Made by a program: the position numbers and the translations under genes
Source of the DNA: Aristolochia californica
Taxonomy: Eukaryota; Streptophyta; Magnoliopsida; Piperales; Aristolochiaceae
Reading direction: 5' to 3'
Length of the DNA stretch: 64,000 bases
Assembly (NCBI GenBank): GCA_029961685.1
Contig: JARWKL010000002.1
Span: 35,804,908-35,868,907, forward strand
Shown: piece by piece, positions 48,799 to 60,155 of the stretch
How positions within the stretch are numbered: position 1 is the stretch's first letter
How the letters are laid out: every line of letters begins with the position of its first letter
The notes under the pieces: generated by a model
Told to the model about the DNA's origin: nothing
Seen by the model: only the letters and a program-made list of their open reading frames with translations
The model's database searches: none

Positions 48799-50808
48799 TC
48801 AAGCAATAGGCCGAGTATCAAATTCAGGCCCATACATAAGAGGAGAAGGACTTACCTCGGGTGGATCCGACAACTCCACAGGTGAAGGTACGGTCGGTGT
48901 ATTAGAGGATGGATCCACTTCAAGATTGAATGACACAAGTGGACAACGAGTAGAAGAAGGACAAGTCCATCCCGGAGGAGCATCATGGGAGGAGTAGAAG
49001 GGAGTATCCTCAAAGAATGTCACATCCCTAGAGATAAACATCCTCCGAAGGGTAGGATTGTAACAGACATAACCTTTCTGGGTGCGAGAGTATCCCAAAA
49101 AAATGCACTTCATAGACCGAGGATCAAGTTTATTTTTATGTGGAGATGTAACATGAACAAAACATGTACATCCAAACACTTTCAAAGGAAGAGAAAAAGA
49201 ATCTTCACCATTAAATAACACGGAGTAAGGAGTTTTATGATGAAGGACTGATGAAGGTAACCTATTAATGAGAAAACATGCTGTAAGTATAGCATGAGGC
49301 CAATAGAAATAGGGTACCTTCATGGAGTAGAGGAGACCCCGAGCAACTTCAAGAAGATGATGATTCTTCCTTTCAGCAACACCATTTTGTTGAGGAGTAT
49401 AGGCACATGATGTTTGATGAATAAGCCCATTACTCTCACAAAATGATTTGAAGTCATGAGACATGTATTCCTTAGCATTATCAAATCTAAGGGTTTGAAT
49501 TTTCTTCCCATATTGTGTCAAGACCATAGCATGAAAATTTTTAAACAAAGGAAGAATTTCGGAATGCTCTTTAAATAGATATAACCAAGTTAGTCGAGTA
49601 AAATCATCAACAAAAATGACAAAATATTTAACTTGGGAAATATTTGAGACACATAAAGGGCCCCATACATCAGAATGTATTAGCTCAAATGGAGCGGTAC
49701 TTGTAGTTGTAAGACGAAGAGAATATGTACTCTTGACATATTTACTTAATTGACAAACCTCACAACTGATATTAGAAAGTCCATTTAAAGATGGAACCAA
49801 AGAACGAAGTGAAGGGGTAGACGGATGACCAAGTCGGTTGTGCCAAAGTTGGGCCTCAGATGTAGTGGACGATAATGCAGCTAATGGTGGAAGAGTGGAG
49901 TAGTACAAACTCCTCTTTTCGTGGCCGCCACCAATTACCCGTTTCATAGTGAGATCCTGAAAGACACAAGAAGACGGTGAGAAGGTGATAGAGCAATTCA
50001 ATTGTTTGGTCAATTGGCTAACCGAGAGCAAATTTAAAGGAAATTGAGGAACAAACAAAACATCTTGAAGGGGAATAGATGAAGTAAGAGAGGAGGAACC
50101 TTTGCCAAGGACCTTGGTTTGGGTACCATCAGCAATAGTAATGAATTTATGAGGATAACAAGGAGATAAGGACTGCAACAAGTATTTGTTACCTGATAGA
50201 TGTTCGGAGGCCCCGGAGTCGATGATCCAAGAGGAAGAGGAAGAGGAAGATGAGGAAGAAAGCATACCTGAGGCAATAGCAGTGACAACAGTAGATGATG
50301 AGGGAATAGATGATTCCATGAAGGACTTCATTTTCTGAAATACAGCATAGTCCTCAACCGTAAGAGTCACATTTCCGGATGATGATTCAGCCTTATCTTC
50401 ATTTTTCTCAACGTTAACTGAGTCTGGGTTAGCTGTGGCCCAATCAGGCTTGCCATGAAGTTTCCAGCATGATGCCACAAGGTGGTTCTGACGGCCACAA
50501 TAAGTGCAAAGTTGAGGCTCAGTACGGAAAGAATTCTGACCCATTCTACCACCTCTATTTTCAGCCCCTCTCATAGTTCGGACCCCTCTCATATTTCTGG
50601 CCCGTCCTCCAAATGAGGAAGATGTTCCCCGATTGCCAGAGAACATCACCGATGGAGCATCAATAGGAGAAGGAGGGGATGGATCCGGTATCCTAAGTAA
50701 TGTAGCACTAATATCATCAAATGATGGAAGAGCAGAAGAACTTAGAAGTTGAGTTTTGGCCACCTCAAGGTATGGTTTAATATTCGATAAGGAAATGGCT
50801 GCTGCCAA
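48799..50808 (-). CDS. Copia G polyprotein segment: zinc knuckle, protease, integrase
   Basis: This is one open frame of 669 codons, long for a retrotransposon relic. In order: a glycine/arginine-rich Gag tail, the CCHC knuckle CTYCGRQNHLVASCW (about residues 100-115), the aspartic protease motif WIIDSGASEHL (about 193-203), pre-integrase 'LWHNRLGHPS' with 'CEVCQLSKY', and an integrase core with the acidic triad in DVWGP, DNAKEY and the E of 'NGVAERKNHHLLE'. Its C-terminus is the integrase 'KCIFLGYSRTQKGYVCY' block. The first Met is probably not a native start, because Gag continues upstream in the ORF ending at 50840 after a stop. It acts in the retrotransposon particle; no host function is implied. 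Confidence 0.88.
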   Translation of the reverse strand: MAAAISLSNIKPYLEVAKTQLLSSSALPSFDDISATLLRIPDPSPPSPIDAPSVMFSGNRGTSSSFGGRARNMRGVRTMRGAENRGGRMGQNSFRTEPQLCTYCGRQNHLVASCWKLHGKPDWATANPDSVNVEKNEDKAESSSGNVTLTVEDYAVFQKMKSFMESSIPSSSTVVTAIASGMLSSSSSSSSSSWIIDSGASEHLSGNKYLLQSLSPCYPHKFITIADGTQTKVLGKGSSSLTSSIPLQDVLFVPQFPLNLLSVSQLTKQLNCSITFSPSSCVFQDLTMKRVIGGGHEKRSLYYSTLPPLAALSSTTSEAQLWHNRLGHPSTPSLRSLVPSLNGLSNISCEVCQLSKYVKSTYSLRLTTTSTAPFELIHSDVWGPLCVSNISQVKYFVIFVDDFTRLTWLYLFKEHSEILPLFKNFHAMVLTQYGKKIQTLRFDNAKEYMSHDFKSFCESNGLIHQTSCAYTPQQNGVAERKNHHLLEVARGLLYSMKVPYFYWPHAILTACFLINRLPSSVLHHKTPYSVLFNGEDSFSLPLKVFGCTCFVHVTSPHKNKLDPRSMKCIFLGYSRTQKGYVCYNPTLRRMFISRDVTFFEDTPFYSSHDAPPGWTCPSSTRCPLVSFNLEVDPSSNTPTVPSPVELSDPPEVSPSPLMYGPEFDTRPIA

Positions 50809-50839
50809 AGCTTCTCTTTGTCGTTCTTGAACGGCAATA

Positions 50840-51289
50840 TCAGTGGAATATGGCTTGAGCTAGTTTCCATTCTTGAAGAAGACCGCAAAACCGTGCCAAA
50901 AATTCATGAATATTATCTCCATGTTTCGTATGCAGCATGTTTTGTAAGACATCATATATTTTTTGTAATGCAGCAATGCTTGAGTAAAGCTTGACACAAG
51001 TGTCCCATATGTTCTTGGCGGTTTCCAAGTGGACCACATTATTGGCCACCTGCTCTTCCATGCTATTAATGAGCCAACTTATCACCATGTTATCATCCTT
51101 AACCCACTTGTCGTAGGACACATCTTCTTCATCAATCGGTGGAAAGTTAACAACGTGGCTCAAGAGGTCACGGGTAATAAGAACCCTCTGAACCGATTGT
51201 GACCAGCTCATGTAATTGGAGAGACCTCTAAGTGGAATTGTAGTAATAAGGAGTATATCACTCTTATTACTATTGTATCCAATCTCCAT
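50840..51289 (-). pseudogene. Copia G Gag, N-terminal part
   Basis: 149 codons beginning MEIGYNSNKSDILLITTIPL at 51289, with 'NYMSWSQSVQRVLITRDLL', 'MVISWLINSMEEQVANNVV' and 'AKNIWDTCVKLYS', the Retrotran_gag and UBN2-type core of copia Gag. It stops at 50840 and the downstream part is out of register with 48799-50808, so at least one stop separates them. E1 Gag (up to 3842) is closely similar. Confidence 0.88.
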
Positions 51290-52070
51290 AATGAGGCAAG
51301 TAAAATATGGAGGTCAAGGGAAAAAGGCCTTCTTCAAAGAACAATTACTCTATGTAATTTGAAGAACCCGTAGACCAAATCAATCACCAACAAAAGAGAA
51401 CAAGAACCAATTTCTTTCACATGGTCAAGCACCAAATTATCAACAAATTTGTGCCTTTAGAAAGTGATAATAACATCCAACCATCACTCAACTTCTCTTG
51501 TATTCATAAGAACAAAGAGAAGAAAGTAGATGCAACCGATTAGGCCTTAATCCAAACTCCAACACAAACTAGCAATAGACAAAAAATTAGAGAAGATTTA
51601 ACGACAAACCAAGACACTTGGAAGAGATTTATCTTCAGCTCATGGGAGACTTCAACGTAAGAAAAAATTCAATTGTTGAAGTTAAAAAAAAATGGAACTA
51701 CAAAGGGTAAATGGTTGTTGGCATTTCATCAAACATATAATGAGCAACCAACAACATAACACAAACCCATGACCAACTTTAAGTAGGAGAAGATACAACA
51801 ACATGTGCTAGAATTCTACCTCAAATGAGATGGATCCAAATTACATAAAGGTAATTGAATTTCACCCATCAATCTTAATAAGATGCAAACAACAAATGAT
51901 CTTGATCACTCTTGTAATTGATTTACAAGGAGTCAAGATTATAACATCAATTTAGTCATAGAAATAAATCTTTACAACATATAAAGATTTATCTTGATTA
52001 CACATATGCCACTCCTTTGACGTGTGGGCTTCTTGTCTTGAGCTTGTGGGCTTGAACCCATCTTCCAACA
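51290..52070 (-). other. Altered 5' leader and LTR remnant of G
   Basis: 51998-52070 equals the last 73 bases of the left LTR (47074-47146) with one difference. The other 313 bases of LTR and the primer site expected to its left are not present. The stretch 51290-51997 is A-rich and unrelated to the LTR, apart from 'cttaatccaaactc' at 51546-51559, which occurs in the left LTR on the opposite strand (46860-46873), with 'gatgcaacc' / 'gacgcaacc' beside it. Deletion or inversion is likely. Confidence 0.7.
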
Positions 52071-52169
52071 AATTGTAATTAGATTCTACCTATTTTCTCT
52101 ATTATAAATAGAGGTTCATTGTACTCAAATTATATCAACTTAGTGAAGTAGTTGTCTTTTCCAAAAATT

Positions 52170-53060
52170 CAACAACCAGCATATAGCTCTAATTGACTGA
52201 TTCTATTCCACAACATGTGCCCTTACAAGTCTTCCATATTTAATCTAGCACTTACCAGGGATGTTGTTGGTTTTTCCACAATGTATACAAGGTTTATAAC
52301 CATGTCCTCAATCTTGTCTTGTTCCTTTAATAAGTGTATTTTGTTGTTTTGTGTTAGGAAAAGTAGTAGTTAAATGAGATGATTCACCTTTCACAATTGA
52401 TGAAGAAATGGCTGGTTCAGCCCTTACAACTTGAGACAAGGCATCTTCAAATACTAGATTCTCTTTTCTTGCAAGAATCTGAGCTCAAATCCTTTTAAAT
52501 TCTGGTCCAAGACCATGAAGAAATCTAGTGACTCAAATATCCTCCCTTTGCCTTTCCAATTGTGCTCTTCTAAGATCAGCTGGTGATAATTCAGATTCTC
52601 TTGATATATACCTACCACTTTACTAGCATATTCCTTGAGACTTCTGCCCCCTCTGAATAGTAAACCACAGAGTGTATAGCTCATAGATACAAGACATATT
52701 ATTTTATTTGGACATCCTTTTTTTTAAGGCATTCCATATATAATAGGTATTTTCCCAATAAACCACTTGATTAATTATATTTTGTTCCATGCTATTCATC
52801 AACCAAGACATAACTTATTAATTTCTTTTCTCCATGCAATTAAAGTCTTTTTCTTCTTACAACACCCAACACAAATATCTAGAGTTCCTGACTAAATAAG
52901 AAAATTTCTGCCATTTGGTTTGAGAGAAGTAATCGGCACACTCCCTTCTTTCTCACCGGACTTCTCATTACCTATTATAGGAGCAACTATTTCACCTCCT
53001 CTAGACATGATAGCAAATGCTCGAAGAACATAAAATCATCTCTCAATTCAAATAAGTTTC
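52170..53060 (-). pseudogene. Copia J Gag relic
   Basis: On the minus strand: 'MSWLMNSMEQNIINQVVYWE' near 52800, the open frame 52454-52684 ('SLKEYASKVVGIYQENLNYH', UBN2-type), and a zinc knuckle-like C-x2-C-x-K-T-N text near 52270-52300. There are several stops and shifts. With 43585-46520 it completes the gene order of J on either side of the G insertion. Confidence 0.75.
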
Positions 53061-53606
53061 TGACTTATGTAAGCTAAGCAACTAGGCAGCAGTAATAAGT
53101 GAGTTCAGCTGCACCCAATTCACCTTCTACATATGAAGAACTCATGCATTAATCTAGAAAGTAAAACGCTGAACCAAATTGCCAAAAAAAAAAAAAATTA
53201 TTTTGCATGGTCTATAAGATCATGTCAAAAGCTTCATGGGAGAACTACGAAATAAAAAAAAAACTGATACTTATCCAGCATAAAAAAGAGATACACTTGA
53301 ACCCAATTCCCTACCATAGACGACTCCACATGCATGAGGAAAAAAAAAAAAATTCTGAGCCTCTAAGTTTGCCACTACATTCCAAATCTTAAACCAGTCT
53401 AGTTCTCAACTCCAGAATTACTCTCTAGGGTGCAAAAATCAAACCAAATAGAGAGTAGAGACTCTGGATTTCAAACAAAATACAAAAACCTCACATTTTA
53501 TCAAAGTTTGGCAGTCGAAATCCATGAGGATTTCGATCTTGTGTCTAATTTCTGGACATGGGAAACATATTTAATAAACTCCAAACTCCATATATTGATA
53601 TCCCTT
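53061..53606 (-). other. 5' leader of J, no gene seen
   Basis: A-rich sequence between the Gag start and the primer site, containing 13-A and 9-12-A runs. The open frames here are short and have no domain. Confidence 0.5.
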
Positions 53607-53689
53607 GCTTTGATACCGTGAGATTAGAGAGGATAGTTTCCGAATTTAGTGATTTACGGGGGGGTTAGTCAACAAATTGGAAGTTTGAT

Positions 53690-53822
53690 CTTCATCTTCA
53701 TCTTATGCATCTACATGATCTTCATCTTCGAAATAGGTATTAGTGTGGACAAGTTCATCTTCGAAATCTTCGAAATAGGGTATTAGTGTGGACAAGTTCA
53801 TCTTCATCTTCATCTTCGAAAT
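53690..53822. repeat. Subterminal repeats of K
   Basis: 'attagtgtggacaagttcat' occurs at about 53739 and again at about 53785, within runs of 'atcttc'. Subterminal short repeats are common binding regions in DNA transposons, but that role is inferred. Confidence 0.75.
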
Positions 53823-55377
53823 TTAAAACTATTTATTTTATTAATTATAAAAATAATTTAATTAAACCAAGTGTTTGAGTTAACAATATTTTAATTACCA
53901 CTATTAAATCACTAATACAATAGAGTAAATAAAAAAAATATGATTAATGAATAAAAAAGTATTATATTAATAACATAAGATAGATTTTTACATGGTATTA
54001 CCATATTTTATCGTTCCACATGGAAGTCGATATGGCATCTCGAAATTGTGCAGCTCTTGTGGATTCTAATGCACTCTGCCTCCAAAAGCATGTTACTTGG
54101 CTACCCACATCCTCAAGACCATCGCAATCGTCGCTGTCTGTATACATTTTACATAAAATTGGATATGACCTCTACATAAAATTAGGCATAACCTATATAT
54201 ATATAATACATGTATAAGATTGGGCAAAACCTCTTCTTAAAATTGAGCATAATCTATGTATATAATACCTGTATAAAATTCGGCATGACCTCTACTTAAA
54301 ATTGGGCATAATCAATATACATAATACCATAAACACTCCATAAAATTGTCTATACATTCCATAAACACTCCATGGAATTGTTTATATACACTCCATAAAA
54401 TAGTCTAAACACTCCATACACTGCATAACATTATAAACAAACTCCATACAATAATCAAACACAACAAAATTAAATGAAATATCACTATCAATTTACAATC
54501 ACCCAAATAAAAAATATAAATCCATTATAAATTTACAAACTATAATTGTTAGTTGTTCCTCGCCCATTTCCCTATGAACTGATCTCCAAATCTTCCCCTT
54601 GATTGATCTTTCACTTGTAGAGGATGCAACTCCTTCAATACTGCAATTGTTACATCATCCGCATTGCCCTGACTTGCAAGTAAGAACATCTAGAATAAAT
54701 CCGTGATTATGGTAAAAAAAAAGGGCCAATTCTTTTCTAGTTTACTTTTAACAATTTAAAAATTCTGAATAGGGATATAAATATTGCCCTGATGAGACAT
54801 TCTCAAGCAGGCCTCCGGACTCAAAAGTCTCCTACTCCAAAAAAATAAGATTGGAAAACAAAATCTTAGAACAATGGTTGAAATGGCATTAGTCAACAAG
54901 TTCTCAATAATATCAAAAGTAGGATATATCAATCACAAGTAGCTGTCTATAAGGCAAATCAAATACAACACTAAATTAATAAAAAAAATAGACTTTAGAC
55001 TTACCTTATGAAATTTGAGAAAAATCAAAGCCGAATGGTTAAATCGAAACCACAAAAAAAAGAAAATACCATGTGGTGGATATGTATAACACCTGAATCT
55101 CCTCACCACATGACAAAAACATTCCATAGCACTTCAAAAATCCTCAACAACATTCTAAAACATTTCAAAATTAATTAAACTACTTTCACTACTGCATATA
55201 CACTAAACAATGAGAAAACTTACACATCAAGTCCAAATTCACCGAACACCCCTGGTAGAGCCCCATATAACTTCACAGTCACTACGAACTGTACCTCGTC
55301 AGTGATGGGGGGTCGGGTTTCGTTGGCTAATGGACACCCGTGTAGGCGACTCAGCCTTGTTTGAATTGGACAAAAAA

Positions 55378-55880
55378 CCCCTAATAAAACCTAAACCATA
55401 AACCATCAAACCCTATCACCTACTAAACTCTAAACCCTAAACACTAATTCCATAACACAGTACCCTAAACCTTAGAAGCCCAAAACCCTAAACCCTACAC
55501 AATAATCCCAGACCCTAAACCCAAAAAATCCGAGAGCTTAAAAACACAAAACCCCCCAAAACCTTAAAAACCCTAACACCTACTAAACTCTAAACCCTAA
55601 ACACTAATTCCATAACTTAATACATTAAAAACCCTAAACCCTAAACCCTACACCCTAATTCCAAACCCTAAACCCTACACCCTAATTCCAAACCCTAAAC
55701 CCTACACCCTAATTCCAAACCCTAAACCCAAAAAACCTTATAGCTTAAAAACACAAAACTCCCAAAACCTTAAAAACCCTAAACCCCCTAAACCTTAAAA
55801 GCCCTAATCCCTAAAATACCCTAAATCCTTAACCATAAACCCTAAACCCTAATTACTAGACCCTTAAATACTGAGCAACA
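55378..55880. repeat. Degenerate telomere-like (CCCTAAA)n repeats in K
   Basis: Dozens of 'aaaccctaaaccct' words are mixed with variants. A 27-bp unit containing 'ccctacaccctaattcc' is repeated about four times (55637-55735). A larger duplication carries 'acctactaaactctaaaccc' at 55418 and 55577. It lies in the middle of a transposon and is not a chromosome end. Confidence 0.9.
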
Positions 55881-56952
55881 AACCCTAAAAATAATCCATA
55901 CACGAATCAAGAATTTAGACTATAAACCGTAACCCTGAATCCCAAAATAATGCACAAATAACCCCCAATTACGCACTGAAAATAAATTTAAATCAAATAA
56001 AACACTAATTTGATGAAAAAAATTAGGGTTTAGGCATACCTTCTGAAATTTGAGGAAATTCGAAGCCGAAGGGTGAAATTGATGCCTAATCGAAGTAGAT
56101 ATTAAGCAATCGATGCCCAAATGTCCGAAATCGAAGAAAATTGAAATGGAAATGGGGAAATCGAACGAAATCGGAAGGTATTTTCGGGGGGAAAGGAGAC
56201 TAGCCAGAGAGAGAAGGGAGTGGGAGGCTGAAAGGGGGAAGAGAGGGAGAAGACAGAGAAGAAAGGGAGGTCGGGAGGGAATAGAGAGAGAGAGAAGCGA
56301 GAGAGAGCGAGTCCAAGAAAAGAGAGGGAGTCACGGAGACAAGAGAGGGGGTGCGAGAGAGAGGGCGAGGCTGAGAGAAGACCGAGAGATGAGGCTGGAG
56401 GCGAGAGGGAACTGAGATGGTGGCCGGAGATGAAGGACGAGATCGATTTTGGCAGCAGCGACGTCCGGGGCGCAGGGAGACGAGAGAGGGAGTGCGGGAG
56501 AGAGGAAGAAAAAATGAGAAGTGACGACATGCGTTGGGGGGGTGAGAGGAGAGAGAGGGGGAAAACGGAGCGTCGCCCGTCCTTCAATTCAAAGAAGATC
56601 AAACAAGGCCTTCTTCCACATGATTGAAATTAAACCATGGAGATGAAGGACCCCTTCATCCCCTGCATCGAGATGAAGCTTCATCTGCGCTCCACTAACG
56701 ACTTCAAGTGTTGAAGGGCGTTATGCGGTTGAAGATCATCTCGTCCTTCAAGTTGACTAACCCCCGCTAGGAATCAAGAATAGGAAAGTAAAAGAAAAAG
56801 GTTTTGGTAGATAGTTTTTAGAGAAATAGGAGTAGGAGAAAAGGAATTCGAGAAGGAGAAGTGAGAAGAGAAAAATTAGTACTCTCCTCACCCACGTTCC
56901 TTATGTGAAAGAAAAACGTTAATACATTGTTGACAAAGAATAAGTACATTGA

Positions 56953-59068
56953 AACTATAGTATGTGAAAAGTTTTTGTTCAAGTAAACATGGGAGGGGTG
57001 AATAAGTTTATTACAGTTTTCTCACAACTTTAAAATTTAACACAAACACATCCACTATACCAAGATTTTTATAGTGGTTCACGATCACTATTTCAAATTG
57101 CTACTTCACTCCCAAAGAACTCCTGCCCTAGAATTTAAAATTCCACTATGAAATGCCTAATAACACATCTAGTAAAGAGCCAAGCTTGTTCAAATTCATA
57201 TCACTGGCCTAAAACACGCAAAGACATATAGTCAGCAACACTTGGTGCAACCACCTAGACTCAAAAAGGGATTCTTACAACTTTGTCAATTTGAGACCAG
57301 ATTGAACTCAATGGAAGGGATACTTGCTTTTAAATGAAGTAAAATAATCTCTCAATTAGACATATATAACAATCATCACCAAAGGTTACACCTTTTTCCT
57401 CTGTGAAAACCAATATATCAAGAACTCTAGAATATATATAAAGTAAAAAAAAAACAAATGAAGTTGACTGAAAAAGTTTTGAGTTTGAAAATAATAGCTC
57501 AAATAATAAATATGAAAATTTTGTCTCTTGAAAAGTATTCAATAGATATGAAAGCAAATTCAAAAATACTTATCTCTTGAAACTAAAACCTTGAAAGATA
57601 ATCTCTTTGGATTTAAAAATCAATGAACTATAGAAGAGGCTTGAAAAAACATGGGAAACTTGAAATTTCATATAGGCAGCTTAGTTGATCAGGCTAGATA
57701 GGTAGTTATAGGAGAAAATCCAAAATTGAAAAACTAGACATTATGAAAATTTAAGCATATTTCTAATCCTTGCCAAACTTTATTGAAGAATAATTCCAAG
57801 AATTATTAAAAATTATTCATAAATATCTATTTGAGCTATTGAATATATTGGTGTGTCACTTACATAATTTGGAGTCCTACAACTAAAATAACGGCCTCTA
57901 GAAGATCTTGAATATCTATATTGGAATCCTTTATGCTCCAATGGCTCTTTTGAGGGTCAATTCCTCTATCTAACTCAAATCCAATGCCTTTTATCTCCAA
58001 TAGGGGTCAAATTCTTCTTGTCGGGATTGAATCCTCCTTGTCCACCATCTTCAATCTGGGTTGAATCCTCTTGACGTAGTTAACTCCTACACCCTAGTTT
58101 TTCTAAAGGGGTTGACTCCTTAATTAATTCAAAATTTACTGTATTTGAGGTTTGACTCATTCATTCTTACCTCCTACTGTATGGGCTCAACTCTTTTTCT
58201 CTCAACATGTGTCTTCAGGCTCAACTTTATGCTTTTGTGCTCGACTCCATATAGACGTGGTCAGCCCTTTATGCAAGCCCTCGACTCCATTCATTTCCAA
58301 CTATTATCTATAACGATGTTTTAAATTCTTTTTTCTTGCCTTTAGAAGTTGTGCTTGACTTCTTTAGTGCATGTACTCAAGTCCTAAGCAAGGTACTCGA
58401 GCCCTATAGTCTTGTGACTGATTCTTTTTTGCTTCTTGAGATGGCAATTATTGAAATTCAAAATTTGGTTGGTCTTTTCTTGAATATGTATTCAACTCCT
58501 AGGATATGGAGTTGAATCCTTTTACAAGTTCAACTTAGAACCAACCTTTTTTTATTCATGAACTACTCAAGAATAAAATAATCAAAAGTCTATGTTTGTT
58601 ATCATCAAAATCTAGGTGAATAGAGGAATCTTGAGCTTCTTCTTCCTCATTCTCCCCCCTCATTTGAAATAGTTATAAATTTATTGTCTACTTCTTAAGT
58701 TGTAAATAAGTCAAGTGGCTTCTCTCCCACTGGTTTTCTCTCTTTGGGTTGTCAATTATCTATTGTATCAATATTGTCTTATTTATTTGTCAATTTTCTC
58801 TTATTAATCTAATTGAGTTGTTTCTCTTCTTGTTAGGTGCCCTAAATAGAGCTAAAACGGTTTGCTTCTAGAGAATCTAGAGAATGTTAACCCCGTTGTA
58901 ATCCTGTATGTGTGGTTGTTTTTAATTTTTTTATTATTATAAATTTAAATTTATACGTTATTTACTAGTGGAGTTCTATGGGTGTGGTTTGTATGCGATA
59001 GGAGCTCTTGGGCCAATGATAATCCATCACATGTTTTTTTATTTTTGTGATGTTATAATATTTCTAAT
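56953..59068. repeat. Old SIRE-like LTR/leader sequence, no gene seen
   Basis: 57050-57290 matches the blocks at 14330-14870 ('accaagatttttatagtggt'). 58000-58560 carries many 'ttgactcc/gactccat/ggttgaatcc' words like 32400-33050, and 58600-58660 matches 33110-33165. The same order of blocks in two places supports one old repeat family. 58660-59068 is AT-rich with nothing recognised. Confidence 0.5.
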
Positions 59069-59483
59069 GTGTTGAAGAATGTTGTTTCCTTTTTCTACCT
59101 TTATTCTTTTTTCTTCTTTTTTTTCTATATATTTCTCCTTCTTACTTCTTGTTTCTTTTTTTTATATTTATTTTTATTATCTCTTTCTTCTTATTTATTT
59201 ATTTATTTCTTGTTTTTATCTTTTTTTCAAATTTCATTATTTTTATTTTTCTTCATTCTTTCTATTTTTCTCCCTTTTTCTTTTGTCTTTAGTTCTTTCT
59301 TTTTTCTTTCATTCATTCTTTTTCTTCTTCTTCTTCCTTCACTTCTCCTTTTTCTTTCTTATTTCTTTCTAACTTTCTTTTTTTATACTTTCTTATTTTT
59401 TTCATTCTTTCTTATTTTCCTTTATCCCCTTTGTTTTTTTTTGCATTTTTAATACTTTTATTGTTCTTTAATGATTTCTATTT
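59069..59483. repeat. T/C-rich low-complexity tract, left part
   Basis: Almost purely T and C with scattered A ('tttcttctttttttcta' style). The long open frames here (97-127 codons, all F, L, S and Y) come from base composition only. Confidence 0.9.
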
Positions 59484-60155
59484 TGTTGGATGATTGGCTA
59501 AACCCACACGACCAAGGAAGGTTCACATTTCCAAGTGTGTTAGAAGATGGGCTCAAGCCCACAAGACCAATGAAGGCCCACACGTCCAAGAGAGGTGACA
59601 TTTGACAGCGGCTAGCCAATACTACCCAACAGACCGATCTGTTAGGTGCGAAAAGCTACCGCCTACAAAAGTGGACGGAACCACTCTGACACCCACCCCG
59701 CCCATTCTCTACCGCCTCTCATGGGATTCGAACATAGGACGTGGCGTGCCCAACTCTGATACCATGACAATGGCTAGCCAATACTACCCAATAGACCTAT
59801 CTATTAGGTGCGGAAGGCTACCGCCTACAATAGTGGACAGAACCACTCTGAAAACATCATGGTACATAAGAAGATTTCTCATAAAGATAGCACAAGGATT
59901 TAATTAGTCAAGGAGGAACATGTCTACTTATATTTGTTATTATGTAAAGCGTGTAGCCCTAAGGTCATTATGGACATTGTAACATCCTCTCAAAAACTAT
60001 AAATAAAGGCTCTTGGTTTGAGGTAGAGCATTCAATCTCTCACTAGCCTAAAAGCTCCCTCTCTCCCTTTCTCTCTTCTCTTCTCTTCTTCGTTTCTTCT
60101 CCTTTCCTTCTCTTACTTTGCTCTAGGTTCTAATCATGGAATCCTAAATTCAACA
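59484..60155 (+). mobile_element. Solo LTR L inside the T/C tract
   Basis: It starts 'tgttggatgattggctaaac' and ends 'gaatcctaaattcaaca', 672 bp with a TRIM inside. The flanks tattt and tcttt differ at one base. The T/C tract continues on both sides, so it is an insertion without internal region, that is, a solo LTR. A TATA-like 'actataaataaagg' is at about 59997. Its first third resembles X-family LTRs and its end resembles the copia D/G LTR end. Confidence 0.78.
59603..59853 (-). mobile_element. TRIM copy 3, inside solo LTR L
   Basis: Two 89-bp LTRs (59603-59691 and 59765-59853) both contain 'ggctagccaatactaccca'. The reversed primer site 'actctgatacca' (59753-59764) touches the right LTR, so orientation is minus. 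The core is 73 bp and the whole is 251 bp. The flanks acatt and acatc are a duplication with one mismatch. Its LTRs align with those of copies 1 and 2 around TAGTATTGGCTAG, so it is the same family, diverged. Confidence 0.88.

Larger units (their letters stand above)
46761..52070 (-). mobile_element. Copia element G, nested in J
   Basis: Perfect 5-bp duplication aattg on both sides (46756-46760 and 52071-52075). The left LTR is 46761-47146 (386 bp, from 'tgtagaatttaggatctc' to 'cccatcttccaaca'). At the right only 73 bases of the LTR remain (51998-52070), and the primer site is missing. Coding parts run minus from Gag at 51289 to RNase H at 47154 with few breaks, so G is the youngest copia here with coding sequence. 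The missing part of its 5' LTR means it could not be transcribed normally now. Confidence 0.9.
53657..56766. mobile_element. Harbinger-like DNA element K
   Basis: Inverted ends: C, seven G, then TTAGTCAAC at 53657-53673, and GTTGACTAA, five C, then G at 56752-56766. Flanks TTA (53654-53656) and CTA (56767-56769) fit a 3-bp TTA duplication with one change; the empty site 'gatttaggaatc' is seen in the other J LTR at 41075. It is 3110 bp and I recognise no transposase. The interior has subterminal 'atcttcatcttc' repeats, a duplicated 'gaaatttgag..aagccgaa' block (55010 and 56045), telomere-like text and a purine-rich zone (56170-56560) that gives false open frames on both strands. Confidence 0.75.
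53607..56952 (-). repeat. Primer site and 5' LTR of J, split by K
   Basis: 'gctttgataccg' (53607-53618) is the reversed primer site, next to 'tgagattagagaggatag' at 53619. The LTR text breaks at 53656, where K is inserted, and resumes at 56770 with 'gaatcaagaataggaaag', parallel to 41080-41200. Similarity fades after 'cccacgtt' near 56905. The end near 56952 ('aataagtaca') is a guess. Confidence 0.7.

Noticed and set aside
55378..55880. True telomere or chromosome end
   Set aside because: The repeats are degenerate, mixed with other words and lie within a transposon with sequence continuing on both sides.
56102..56627. Open frames of 166, 100 and 65 codons on both strands
   Set aside because: The sequence is purine-rich low complexity (GAGA) inside element K; both strands are open for the same reason.
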